The notes: generated by a model from the sequence alone, not told the origin. A stretch of DNA of 64,000 bases from Thiohalocapsa sp963698775 (GCA_963698775.1 CAVOSE010000013.1:1-64000); one strand, 5' to 3'. Counted from the stretch's first letter, positions 1 through 8,774 are shown. Made by a program: numbers and translations.

Positions 1-1756
1 GGTCTTGGTCGGTGAGTCGCAGGCACAGGTCCACCGGACAGTCCTCGCCGGGCTCCCGGAGGGCTTGTGCAGCGCTGGTGATGCGCTCGACACGGCCTTG
101 CCCCCAGGGCTGTTCGAACAGCGCCGAGTGCGCGCGCAGGCCACCGTCGTCGATACGATGCAGCAGCGCGGCGGCCTCGGTCATGAGACCGCTGCCAGCA
201 TCCCCGCCCCAGTGCTCGATGGCGAGCGTGAGGGCACCGGCGGGTCGCAGATCCGCGCCGGTTGCGCCGGCCGCTGGACCGCGTTCGGCGATGCCGAGAT
301 CGGCCAGATTCGGGTAGGCGCGGCGCAGCTGATCCAGCAAAACCTGCCGCTTGGGGTAGTCGCTCGCCGCCCGCCCGAAGTCGACGCCGAGATAGACCCG
401 CGGTCGCGTCAGCTGGTCGGCCTCGCGGCACAGCCGCAGCAGATCGCCGCCGCGCAATGCCTGCCCGCCCAGGCCGTAGATCACCGACAGCAAGCGCGGG
501 CGTTCCTTGCTCGCCAGGGACGGATAGCCCGGATGCACCTCGACTCCCCGCGCATGGTTGTCGCCGGCACGGTCCAGGGCCGCGCGCAGTTGGCGCAGCA
601 GCGGCGGGTCGTCGGCCAGCGGGACATCGGCGCAGTCGAGTACGCAGACCAGCTGGTTGCGGCCCAGCAGGCGCGCCAGCTCGGCACCGGGGAAGGGGTG
701 CAGCCGCCGCAGACCGACCACGCCGACCTTGAGCCGCGGCTCTCCTCGCTGGGGTTCCCGCAGTCGATCCGCCGCCGCCTCGGCGATCTCGATGGCGGAG
801 CCCATCGCGAGCAGCACTAGCTTGGCGTCGTCGAGGCGATGCGCGGAGATGCCGCTGTGGGTGCGACCGGTGAGTTCACCGAAGCGGTGCATCGCCGCAT
901 CGAGCAGCCCGTCCAGCGGTGCATCGACACAGGCATGCGCCGCGGCCCGCGCCGGCCCGGCGGCCTCCGCCGGCAGCAGCGCACCGAGCATGACCGGGCG
1001 GTCCGGGTCGTGCCAGCGCGGCAGCCGACGACGCTCGTCGCCGAACAACTGCTGTTGTGCCGAGTCGATGCAGGGCACGGCGTCGTCGGGGGCGCCGAGC
1101 AGGTCGCGGATCAGCCGCTTTGAGGCCGGCCGCAGGTCCTGCACCGCCAGCGCGATCTCCGGGCCGTCCATCGCGACCACGCCCGGCAGCAGCGCCTGCT
1201 CGCAGACGCGGCGCGCGATCAGCGTGAAGTCGACCGCCTCCTGCACGTTGGCGGCGACCAACACCAGGCAGCCGGCCTCGGCGGCGGCATGCGATCCTTG
1301 CTGACCATTGCCCAGCACCGCACCTGGTCCACCGGCACCACGCCCGGCCAGGTGCAGCACCAGCGGCAGCCGGCGGGCGGCGGCCGTGGTCAGCAGGTCT
1401 CGGCAGCGCGAGAGGTCCGGCGCGGACAGGAAACAGGTGGCTCGGGCACCGGTCATCGCCAGCCCGATGGCACCGGCCAGCGCCCCGCGCCCATCGCCCG
1501 CGCCCTGGCTGCCGAGCGGCGCGCCGAAGGCATTGACGCGCAGACGGGCCTGTTCCAGGCGCCAGGCGAGCCCGGCGGCATCCGCCGGGAACGAGCCGCC
1601 GATGCCGGCGACATCGCAGATGCCGGCCTCGGTATGGGCGACCGCGGTGTTGCCGTCGAGGACGGTGGCGCTGCCGGCGTGGGGGCCGGGACCGCGCTCC
1701 GGTGCCCCGAGCAGGCGTCGCAGCAGCCGCAGCGTGGAGTTGGCAAGGTTAGGCAT
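1..1756 (-). CDS. NifJ/PFOR-like 2-oxoacid oxidoreductase, alpha and gamma-type domains (partial, 3' end outside window)
   Basis: An uninterrupted reading frame of 585 codons starts with ATG (MPNLANSTLRLL) and is still open at the left edge. Residues about 30-210 read like domain I of pyruvate:ferredoxin oxidoreductase: the DGNTAVAH start, the GAIGLAMTGARATCF segment and a GVVAMDGPEI end. Residues about 300-400 resemble domain II (KLVLLAMGSAIEIAEAA, LHPFP). The end enters a gamma-like domain (LAIEHWGGDAGSGLMTEAA). The YPITPSS and EAG stretches that carry thiamine-contacting Thr and Glu in canonical PFOR are replaced by GIGGSFPAD and GAGDGRG, so this half may not bind thiamine itself. It is the last visible gene of the kor operon. 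The product is inferred to be an electron-transfer partner or divergent 2-oxoacid oxidoreductase. Confidence 0.72.
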   Translation of the reverse strand, partial: MPNLANSTLRLLRRLLGAPERGPGPHAGSATVLDGNTAVAHTEAGICDVAGIGGSFPADAAGLAWRLEQARLRVNAFGAPLGSQGAGDGRGALAGAIGLAMTGARATCFLSAPDLSRCRDLLTTAAARRLPLVLHLAGRGAGGPGAVLGNGQQGSHAAAEAGCLVLVAANVQEAVDFTLIARRVCEQALLPGVVAMDGPEIALAVQDLRPASKRLIRDLLGAPDDAVPCIDSAQQQLFGDERRRLPRWHDPDRPVMLGALLPAEAAGPARAAAHACVDAPLDGLLDAAMHRFGELTGRTHSGISAHRLDDAKLVLLAMGSAIEIAEAAADRLREPQRGEPRLKVGVVGLRRLHPFPGAELARLLGRNQLVCVLDCADVPLADDPPLLRQLRAALDRAGDNHARGVEVHPGYPSLASKERPRLLSVIYGLGGQALRGGDLLRLCREADQLTRPRVYLGVDFGRAASDYPKRQVLLDQLRRAYPNLADLGIAERGPAAGATGADLRPAGALTLAIEHWGGDAGSGLMTEAAALLHRIDDGGLRAHSALFEQPWGQGRVERITSAAQALREPGEDCPVDLCLRLTDQD

Positions 1757-1851
1757 AGCGGCCCTCGGCGCGAAGTGCGTCAGCGGATTGCATCACTGGC
1801 ATGACTCCCGCCGCGCAATGGATGCAGCGCCCCAGATATCTCGAGGCCGTT

Positions 1852-1926
1852 CGTGTCGTTGTCGTTGTCGTTGTCGTAATCGTAATCGAGTCCGAACGAC
1901 GACAACGACAACGACAACGACAACGA
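1852..1926. repeat. Hexanucleotide GTTGTC runs facing GACAAC runs (hairpin-forming)
   Basis: Between the RnfB-like and NifJ-like genes, about three and a half GTTGTC units (1858-1876) are followed by a 21-nt spacer and then by four GACAAC units (1898-1926). The two runs are reverse complements and could form a stem of about 19-21 bp. No T-run follows, so it is not an obvious intrinsic terminator. It could act as a processing or attenuation structure within the operon, or be a length-variable simple repeat. Confidence 0.8.
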
Positions 1927-1958
1927 GCGTAGACGGTTTCGAATCTCGCGGCCGTGCA

Positions 1959-2789
1959 CTAGGCATCCCCAAGTCCGTCGGCGAACTGGGCACCGTCGAG
2001 CCAGACGATGGCATTGGTGGGACAGCGGAAGGTCGCCTCCGGCCGTGCCGGTCCGCCGCCGCCGTAGTCCACCACCGGCAGGTTGTCCTCCATGCGGATC
2101 AACCCCGGCGCGGCATCGGCGACACAGCGCCCGCAGGCGTCGCAGGCGGAGCTGCACAGGGCCGTGGCCATGTCGCCGGCCAGCGGCGCGCTGCACTGGA
2201 CGAACAGGCGCTGACTCAGCGGCACCAGCTCGAACAGGTCGCGCGGGCAGGCCGCGACGCAGTCGCCGCAGGCGGTGCACTTGTCGACGATCACCGCGGG
2301 CAGACCGTTGGCGTTCATGGCGATGGCGTCGAAGTCGCAGACATCGCGGCAGTCCGCGAGCCCGAGGCAGCCCCAGGGACAACCCTTGCCGCCCTCCGAC
2401 ACCACCGACGCCGCGCGGCAGCTCTCGAAGCCGCGATATTCGGCGATCTGGTAGGCCTGACCCTTGCCGCCGGCGCAATGCAGCCGGGCGATGCGTTGTT
2501 CCTGCTCCCCGGCGTCCACGTCCAGCAGCTCGGCGACGGCCTCGATGTCGGCGGCCGTCGCCACCGTGCAGCGGCTCGGCGCCAGCTCCCCCAGCACCAG
2601 GCGCTCAGCGAAGGCATGGCAGCCGGGCTCGCCGCAGGCACCGCAGTTGGAGCCCGGCAACAGGTCCTCGGCGGCCTCGATGCGCGGGTCCTCGGGCACC
2701 CGCAAAAAGCGGTAGGCCACCGCCAGGATCACGGCGAAGAACAGACCGAGGCCGGTCATGATGGCCGGGGCGATGACGAAGTTGCTCAT
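1959..2789 (-). CDS. RnfB-like membrane-anchored polyferredoxin
   Basis: This 276-residue protein has one N-terminal membrane segment (residues about 4-27, MTGLGLFFAVILAVAYRFL) followed by iron-sulfur modules. The first is the RnfB/ApbE-neighbour type motif CGACGEPGC with a later Cys (residues about 47-72). Later come CRDVC, the ferredoxin motif CTACGDCVAACPRD, and a further Cys-rich pair, SACDACGRC and FRCPTNAI. RnfB is the electron-input subunit of the Rnf complex, but none of the other rnf genes is present here. The protein is inferred to carry electrons from the soluble Kor/NifJ proteins to the membrane. The chosen ATG (MSNFVIAP) puts the membrane segment at the very N-terminus; an upstream in-frame ATG would add 34 unrelated residues. 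Confidence 0.82.
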   Translation of the reverse strand: MSNFVIAPAIMTGLGLFFAVILAVAYRFLRVPEDPRIEAAEDLLPGSNCGACGEPGCHAFAERLVLGELAPSRCTVATAADIEAVAELLDVDAGEQEQRIARLHCAGGKGQAYQIAEYRGFESCRAASVVSEGGKGCPWGCLGLADCRDVCDFDAIAMNANGLPAVIVDKCTACGDCVAACPRDLFELVPLSQRLFVQCSAPLAGDMATALCSSACDACGRCVADAAPGLIRMEDNLPVVDYGGGGPARPEATFRCPTNAIVWLDGAQFADGLGDA

Positions 2790-3110
2790 GCTGTCGGCTT
2801 GGGCGACACAACGATGGAACGGACGCTTTGGCCGCTGCGGCATGTTCGTTTTGAACAGGGGGCAAAGGGCCGAGTGCCCAAGGCCGGCCACGGTGCAAGT
2901 GTTCTCTGTAGGATGGGTAGAGCGCAGCGAAACCCATCAATCAGCGACTGCGGTTGCACCCCGCATGGGTTTCGCTGCGCTCTACCCATCCTACGGCGTG
3001 TCGGCTTTTCGGGGATTTCAGGAAGACTTGCACAGTCTCCCTGCTTGGGAAGCCACAACAATCCCGCGACGATAGGCATCCGGTCATCGCGCCGACGGAC
3101 CGACCCTGAC
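2790..3110. other. Intergenic gap inside the kor operon, filled mainly by a palindromic repeat
   Basis: These 321 bases separate the 883-residue ferredoxin-like gene from the RnfB-like gene. No gene-like reading frame is credible; the frames present are the short ones created by the long palindrome in the middle. The insertion may reduce cotranscription of the two operon halves. Confidence 0.6.
2908..2994. repeat. Long perfect palindromic repeat (30-bp arms)
   Basis: The left arm 2908-2937 begins GTAGGATGGGTAGAGCGC. It is the exact reverse complement of the right arm 2965-2994, with a 27-nt spacer. Palindromes with this core are recalled as dispersed repeats in gammaproteobacterial genomes, where they give spurious translations containing WVERSETH. 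No transposase lies next to it, so it behaves as a non-autonomous element or REP-like hairpin. Confidence 0.85.
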
Positions 3111-5762
3111 TCAGCCATTGAACGGTGCCGCGCGCTCGATGAGCGCGTCCAGGCCGGGTTCGTCGGGGTTCCAGGGGCGGCCGGGGTGGATGCATTTGGC
3201 CGGGCAGATCTCGGCGGCCTCCACCAGTTGCGCGAAGGTGGCGGTGTCGAGATCGCCGAGTAGGGCCTGCTTTTCTTCGTTGTAGATGAACAGCTTCGGG
3301 TTGATCTTCAGGCAGTCGTTGCAGCTGGTGCAGAGCGGCGTGTCGATCCAGGGGTCGTCGAACAGGCTGGTCTCTTCGGTGGTCGGGGGCTCGGGTGCGA
3401 CCGTTGCCGACGGGGCCGGCTCGTCGGCGGCGGCAAGCGCCGCGGTCGGGGGCGTGCTGGCGAGCGCGGATGCCGAGGGCCGCGTCGAGCTGAGGCCGAT
3501 CGGCGCGCCATCGGCTAGGTCCAGGCCGAGCAGGCGATCGGTGAGGCGCTGCATGGCCTCGCCGGCGGCCTGGTCGCGCACCTGCTCCAGCTCGGCCGCG
3601 TGCGCGGCCAGCAGCCGCTCGCGCTCGTCGGCCGCGCGCTGGCGCTCCTCGTCGCGGGTGCGCTGAACGGCCTCGTCCACATGCCGGTTGCGCACGCCGG
3701 CCATGGCCTGCAGCGTGCGCCAGTAGTTGAGCCGGTCCAGACAGCCGACGGCCATGCGGCGCGAGACCACGAGCCGCTGCAGCACGCCGTTGCCGTCCAC
3801 CGCCCACAGGAACGGCACCTTTCGGTAGGCGTCGTCCTGGTGCATGGACAGGTAGGCCTGCATCGGGATCAGCGCCTCGGAATCGCAGCCCGGCGGGATC
3901 ACCCGAAAGTGCTCGCGCATGCCCTGCACCAGCAGGCAGTAGTCGGCGAAGGTAAAGGCCAGCTCGTCGGTGACCCGGTTGCCGTTGTCGTCCAGGTAGG
4001 TGAACGGATGCACCGGCCAGTCCGCCTCCGGCTGCGGATTGCCGCTGAAGTCCATCGTCGGCGGTTCGCAGTCGTGCGGGGTCGGGTCGACGCGAAAGAA
4101 CGGATGGGCGCGGCCCTCGATGGCTGCGCCGGCCACCAGCCACGCATTCAGCTGTACCAGGTCGTGCGTCGGCCGCAGCCCTGTGTTGATGATATGCAGG
4201 CTGGTGCAGGTGGCGTCGAGGGCCGCCAAATAGCTCTGCATCAGGTGTTCGTGACGGGCGGCGGAGGTCTGCGAGACCGCCGCCTGGCGATGGCTCAGGC
4301 CCAGATACCCCAGCTCGGTGCGATAACGTTGGAACGGATCAGGACTTACGCCGCGATCCGAGCCGACATCGGCATCGCCATCGGCGCCCGAACCAGCTGG
4401 ATGGAACGAGCCGGGATCGGAACCGGCGCCGAACCCGACCCCGGGGTCGTAGGCGGGCATGACGCGCACCAGAATTTGCACCGGCCGGCCGGAGCTGAGC
4501 AGTTGCGAGAACGAGCGCAGATCGTCACCGGCGACACGGTCGGCATTCTCCAGCGCGATCACCGCCGGCACCATCAGCAGTTCTTCGCTGGAAAAGCCCT
4601 GCCAGTGAAAGTTGGCAAACCAGGGATCATGCAGCGCCGCGTCGTAGATGCCATCGATCTCCAGGCGCGCAATGCGCAGGGCGCCGAAGACCTCCGCCAG
4701 CCGAGCGGCCTGTTCGTCGAACAACGCGGTGGCGCGGGCGCAGGGGTCGGGGTCGGCGATGTCGAGCAGGTCCGGGCTTTGGGCCAGCCAGTCGCCGGCA
4801 ACGGAACCCAAATGGACAAAGCGGGCCAGCACCGGGTCCGGTCGCCAGGCGCGCAGCACGGCCAGCGCCTGTTCGATGCGCTCGCGGCGCGGCGCGGCCA
4901 TGGCGTGGGTGCCGCGGGAATGATCCATCACGGCGGACAGGGCCAGCGGGTCGAACAGACCGCCGCCGGGGCCGACGCTGTCACGCGCCTGCCGCGGCTC
5001 GATGGACTCGTCGGACTTGCGCCATTCCACACTGAGCAGGGATTCCAGGCCGTGGATGCTGTCGTCGATCTGCGCCTTGAGCCGCTGTCGACGCGGCACC
5101 ACGCGGCTGCGTATCGCGTGCAGCAGCAGATGCAGCGCCGCGAAGCGGCCATAGCCCATGAACTCGGCCTGCCCTGCCTGGTCCTGGAGTTGGTCCAGGT
5201 CCGCGGCCAGTCGCGCCTGGTCGGCCTCGCCGAGCTTCAGGTGCTGCTGCAAGGCCAGCCCGGCGGCGCCGAGCATGGGTGCCGCCAGCACGGGCCCCTC
5301 GATGCCTTTTAGGTCTTGGCGCAAGCGATATTCGATCCAGGGCAGGTGGTCCTTCAGGATGCGTGCGGTATCCGCCGTCGGGGCAAAAGCCTGCACCGCC
5401 TGCTCCATCCAATCGGCCGCGCGCTGCACCAGGGCCTCGGCCGGCTGATCGCCGTCGCCGGCGCCGGGTGGGAACAGGAACAGCGGATAGTCGTAACGCA
5501 GCCGCGAGGTATCGCGAAACGGGTCGAGCAGCACCGGCAGGCAATCGTCGCCGACCCGCTCCAGCTGGTCGCGCGCGCCGGGATCGCCGAGGTGAAAATG
5601 GCGCAGCGTGAACAGCTGCTCGCGGGTCGCCTTGGCGTCCTTGACCGCCGTCGGTAGCGCCGGCAGGCGCTCGGGGCCGATGGTCTGTATCTGACTGCCG
5701 CGACGCTCGTCGCTGGCGGGCACGGCTGCTGTTGTGGTGGCGTCAATAGGCATCGGGGGCAT
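3111..5762 (-). CDS. Large protein with C-terminal [4Fe-4S] ferredoxin domain, kor operon
   Basis: This protein has 883 residues. The first roughly 800 match no family I can name. They are mostly helical, soluble and Asp/Ala/Arg-rich, with a low-complexity Gly/Asp/Ser linker near residue 480 and a charged coiled-coil-like stretch near residues 715-765. The last 65 residues are a ferredoxin module: CTSCNDC, then after about 35 residues CPAKCIHP, which supplies the four Cys for one [4Fe-4S] cluster. It starts 11 nt after korB, with GGAG 4 nt before the first ATG (MPPMP); a second ATG lies three codons on. It probably accepts electrons from KorAB, with the large N-terminal domain acting as scaffold, regulator or second enzyme. 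That role is inference only. Confidence 0.75.
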   Translation of the reverse strand: MPPMPIDATTTAAVPASDERRGSQIQTIGPERLPALPTAVKDAKATREQLFTLRHFHLGDPGARDQLERVGDDCLPVLLDPFRDTSRLRYDYPLFLFPPGAGDGDQPAEALVQRAADWMEQAVQAFAPTADTARILKDHLPWIEYRLRQDLKGIEGPVLAAPMLGAAGLALQQHLKLGEADQARLAADLDQLQDQAGQAEFMGYGRFAALHLLLHAIRSRVVPRRQRLKAQIDDSIHGLESLLSVEWRKSDESIEPRQARDSVGPGGGLFDPLALSAVMDHSRGTHAMAAPRRERIEQALAVLRAWRPDPVLARFVHLGSVAGDWLAQSPDLLDIADPDPCARATALFDEQAARLAEVFGALRIARLEIDGIYDAALHDPWFANFHWQGFSSEELLMVPAVIALENADRVAGDDLRSFSQLLSSGRPVQILVRVMPAYDPGVGFGAGSDPGSFHPAGSGADGDADVGSDRGVSPDPFQRYRTELGYLGLSHRQAAVSQTSAARHEHLMQSYLAALDATCTSLHIINTGLRPTHDLVQLNAWLVAGAAIEGRAHPFFRVDPTPHDCEPPTMDFSGNPQPEADWPVHPFTYLDDNGNRVTDELAFTFADYCLLVQGMREHFRVIPPGCDSEALIPMQAYLSMHQDDAYRKVPFLWAVDGNGVLQRLVVSRRMAVGCLDRLNYWRTLQAMAGVRNRHVDEAVQRTRDEERQRAADERERLLAAHAAELEQVRDQAAGEAMQRLTDRLLGLDLADGAPIGLSSTRPSASALASTPPTAALAAADEPAPSATVAPEPPTTEETSLFDDPWIDTPLCTSCNDCLKINPKLFIYNEEKQALLGDLDTATFAQLVEAAEICPAKCIHPGRPWNPDEPGLDALIERAAPFNG

Positions 5763-5773
5763 CGGGCTCCGCG

Positions 5774-6727
5774 TCAGATCGTCATCCGATCCAGCACGGC
5801 ATCGAGGCGCGCGAGCTTCTGCTCCGGCGTCATGTTCGTGCCCTGGCTGGAGAGGTCTTCGTAACAGGGTGCCGCCGGGTTGTGGTACAGCAGCCCGAGG
5901 GGTATACACGTCTCGTCCAGGGCCAGCTGGAAGGCAGCGCCGCGATCGGAGGGGTCATGCGCGAGCCGCTCCGGGAACTGGCGCAATACCGCCGGGTCCA
6001 GCGCGATGCCATCGGGATGCTCCAGCAGCCGGAAGCGTGACGGATCGTTTTGCAGCGCCTTGGAATAGCTGTCCGAATAGACCGGGCAACGCTGGATGAT
6101 GCGCACGAAGCCGGTGCCGTGATGCCTATAAGCCGCCTTCAGCGTCTGATACAGCAGCGGCGGATTCCAGTCCACCACCTGCGCCACGAACGATACATTG
6201 GTGACGCCGAGGGTGACCGTCAGCGGATTGACGGCGTCGAGGATGGCGCCGAACGGGTGTGTGTTGGTCTTGAGTCCGGCCGGGCTGGTGGGCGAGGTCT
6301 GCGCCTTGGTCAGACCGTAGACGGCGTTGTCGAACACCATCAGGGTCATGTCCATGTTGTAGCGCAGGGCGTGAATCCAGTGCGCGGTGCCGATCGAAAA
6401 ACAGTCGCCGTCGCCGGTGGCGACCCAGACGTCCAGGTCCGGTCGGCGCGATTTGATGCCGCAGGCGACCGGCAGCGCGCGCCCGTGCAGGCCGTGGAAG
6501 CCGTAGGTGCCGAGATAGTGCGGCATGCGGCTGGAGCAGCCGATGCCGGAGACGCAGACCGACTTCTCCGGGCGCTGCTGCTCGTCGCGCAGCACCCGCT
6601 GGGCGGCGCTGAGCACGGCATGGTCGCCGCAGCCGGGACACCAGCGGGCCTCGCCGCCGGCGTAGTCGCCCATGGTGAAATAGCGCTCAAAGACCTCGAG
6701 CGACCAATCAGCCTTGAGTCCGAACAT
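5774..6727 (-). CDS. korB: 2-oxoacid:ferredoxin oxidoreductase beta subunit (2-oxoglutarate synthase type)
   Basis: This 317-residue protein oxidatively decarboxylates a 2-oxoacid to its acyl-CoA, passing electrons to ferredoxin. It provides the thiamine diphosphate site. The CPGCGDH motif (residues 30-36) is typical of the beta subunit, CSSRMPHYL fits the beta subunit, and VATGDGDCFSIG with a following Asn/Asp is the diphosphate/Mg binding motif. The start overlaps the end of korA by 20 nt, which suggests translational coupling. The substrate is taken as 2-oxoglutarate from overall resemblance to KorB rather than pyruvate PorB; a broader 2-oxoacid range is possible. Confidence 0.9.
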   Translation of the reverse strand: MFGLKADWSLEVFERYFTMGDYAGGEARWCPGCGDHAVLSAAQRVLRDEQQRPEKSVCVSGIGCSSRMPHYLGTYGFHGLHGRALPVACGIKSRRPDLDVWVATGDGDCFSIGTAHWIHALRYNMDMTLMVFDNAVYGLTKAQTSPTSPAGLKTNTHPFGAILDAVNPLTVTLGVTNVSFVAQVVDWNPPLLYQTLKAAYRHHGTGFVRIIQRCPVYSDSYSKALQNDPSRFRLLEHPDGIALDPAVLRQFPERLAHDPSDRGAAFQLALDETCIPLGLLYHNPAAPCYEDLSSQGTNMTPEQKLARLDAVLDRMTI

Positions 6728-8681
6728 CGGCGGTCTCCCCTTGGTTGCGTGCAGCGTCGAGTGCGGCGAGTCGTTGCAGCAATACCTGATGGATCATGCC
6801 CGGCTGCAGCGGATGCCCGTAGACGACGGACCAGCAGTCCACGTCCACCAGGGTCTGCGCGCGCAGCAGCAGCGCGAGCTGGGCATAGCGGCGGTTTTCG
6901 TCGGTGATCAGCGGGGCGTTCGCCTCGTCGCTGTAGTTGATCTCGATGGTCATGACCTTGCGGAAGCGCGCGAAGATCGGCTTCAGCCCAGGCTCCAACG
7001 GCGATAGAAAGCGCAGGTGCAGCGACGACACCCGGTGGCCCTGCGCACGTGCCCGGTCCACGGCCTCTTCGATGGCGCCCAGCGTCGAGCCCCAGCCGAC
7101 CACCAGCAGATCGCCGTCTGCGTCGCCGTGCACCTCCGGCGGTTTCAGCGTGCTGGCCAGGGTCGCGAGCTTGCGGCTGCGCATCCGGCTGCTGTACTGG
7201 TTGGAGTCGGAGTCGTAGGCGACCTTGCTCTGGCTGGTGTGGGCCAGGCCGGTGAGGATGTACTGGCCGCCGGGCATGCCGGGGATCGGGCGCGGCGACA
7301 GGCCGGTCTCCGGGTCCCAGTTGTAGGGCGGGATGTTCTCGTCCCACTCGGATTGATCCACCGCCGGGGCGAGCCAGTCGGCGGTCGGTTCCGGACGCTC
7401 GTAGGGCTGCACGCCGGTGGCCAGGTTGGCGTCGGTGAGCAGCAGCACCGGGGTGCGGAAGGTCTCCGCCAGACGCCGCGCCATGATGACGAAGTGCAGG
7501 CACTCGGCGATGGTGGCGGCGGCAATGATGACCTTGGGCGCATCGCCGGGTTCGCCGAACAGCGACGCCAGCAGATCACCCTGTTCCACCTTGGTGGGCA
7601 GGCCGGTGGATGGGCCGCCGCGCTGCACCAGCGCCAACACCAGCGGCACCTCGGCCATCACCGCCAGGGCCAGCATCTCGGTCTTCAGCGCCAGACCGGG
7701 GCCGGACGTGATGGTGCAGGCGGTCTTGCCGGCATAGGAGGCGCCGATCGCGAAGCCGATGGCCGCGATCTCGTCCTCGGCCTGATGGATGAAGCCGCCG
7801 ACCTCGTGATAGACATCGGCCAGATAATGCGAGGCTGAGGTGGCCGGCGTGATCGGATACATCGACACCAGTTCCATGCCGGAGGCCATGACACCGAGGC
7901 CGAGCGCGGTGTTGCCGTTGGTGACGATAAAGCGCTTGCCGGCGGTCTCTTCCTCCGGTCGCGGCGGGATCTCCCAGTGCCGCTCCAGCTGCTCCGCGGC
8001 GAAGGCAAAGCCGGCATCGAACAGCCGATGGTTCAGGCCGATGACCTTGTCGCCCTTGCGCTGAAAGGTGATCGCGATCTCCTGCTTGGCCTTGTCCACA
8101 TCGCGCGCATACAGCCAGCAGAGCATGCCGAGCACGAACATGTTCTTGCCCCGGCGCGGCGTCGGCGTGATCTCCAGGCAGGCCTGCTCGATGGGCAGCT
8201 CGCGAATGGCCAGGCCGTTTTCGCGATACTCGGCCACGGCCTTGGCGTACTGCTCGCGGATCTCGGGCAGCGGGTCGTCGCGCCACTTGTCCTCCAGCAG
8301 CACCAGCGTGCCCCGCTTGTAAGCGCCGTTGGCGATGCGCGAGTACAAGACCTGCTCATTAAAGGCCACCACCACATCGGCCTCGTCGCCCATGTTGGTG
8401 ACGGTGCTGCTGGAGAGCCGAATACGGATGCCGCTGGCGCCGGCCGGCGAGCGCGCCGGCGGCTGGATCTCCGCCGGGATGATCTCGACGGTCCAGACGC
8501 CGTTGCCCATCTTGGCGCTGATGGCGCCGAAGGTCTGGCCCGCCTTTTGCGCCCCCTCGCCGGAGTCGCTGACGATCTCGACAATATGCTCCGGCACCTG
8601 AAACGGCACTGGCGGCGCAGCCGCGGCGTTGGTACGCGACTCTTCGCCCATTTTGTGGGGCATGGTTGCGGTCTTGGTCAT
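6708..8681 (-). CDS. korA: 2-oxoacid:ferredoxin oxidoreductase, fused gamma-alpha subunit
   Basis: This 657-residue protein carries the gamma domain (about residues 35-215: QKAGQTFGAISAKMG, SSSTVTNMGDEADVVVAFN) fused in front of the alpha domain (about 230-640). The alpha domain shows GNTALGLGVMASG, YPITPATSASHYLA (thiamine pyrimidine contact), EDEIAAIGFAIGASYAG and TITSGPGLALKTE. It binds CoA and completes the thiamine site with KorB. It is first in the operon, after a plausible promoter. The gamma-alpha fusion is the usual architecture of many bacterial KorA proteins. The start chosen is the first ATG (MTKTATMPHK), with GGAG about 10 nt upstream. Confidence 0.9.
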   Translation of the reverse strand: MTKTATMPHKMGEESRTNAAAAPPVPFQVPEHIVEIVSDSGEGAQKAGQTFGAISAKMGNGVWTVEIIPAEIQPPARSPAGASGIRIRLSSSTVTNMGDEADVVVAFNEQVLYSRIANGAYKRGTLVLLEDKWRDDPLPEIREQYAKAVAEYRENGLAIRELPIEQACLEITPTPRRGKNMFVLGMLCWLYARDVDKAKQEIAITFQRKGDKVIGLNHRLFDAGFAFAAEQLERHWEIPPRPEEETAGKRFIVTNGNTALGLGVMASGMELVSMYPITPATSASHYLADVYHEVGGFIHQAEDEIAAIGFAIGASYAGKTACTITSGPGLALKTEMLALAVMAEVPLVLALVQRGGPSTGLPTKVEQGDLLASLFGEPGDAPKVIIAAATIAECLHFVIMARRLAETFRTPVLLLTDANLATGVQPYERPEPTADWLAPAVDQSEWDENIPPYNWDPETGLSPRPIPGMPGGQYILTGLAHTSQSKVAYDSDSNQYSSRMRSRKLATLASTLKPPEVHGDADGDLLVVGWGSTLGAIEEAVDRARAQGHRVSSLHLRFLSPLEPGLKPIFARFRKVMTIEINYSDEANAPLITDENRRYAQLALLLRAQTLVDVDCWSVVYGHPLQPGMIHQVLLQRLAALDAARNQGETADVRTQG

Positions 8682-8774
8682 GAAGCCCAGTCTCCGTCCA
8701 GCATGATCGGTTCTGATTGCGTTGCTGATTGCATTCAGGGAATCTGAGAAGTCCCTGCCTCCTATGCCAGGCCG

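Noticed and set aside
1308..3263. A 651-codon rightward open frame
   Set aside because: It lies antisense to the NifJ-like and RnfB-like genes, is Arg/Ala/Pro-rich, crosses simple repeats, and shows no domain. It is a product of high GC.
3600..5312. A 570-codon rightward open frame
   Set aside because: It is antisense to the ferredoxin-domain gene; its Gln/His/Arg-rich composition is typical of a mirrored frame.
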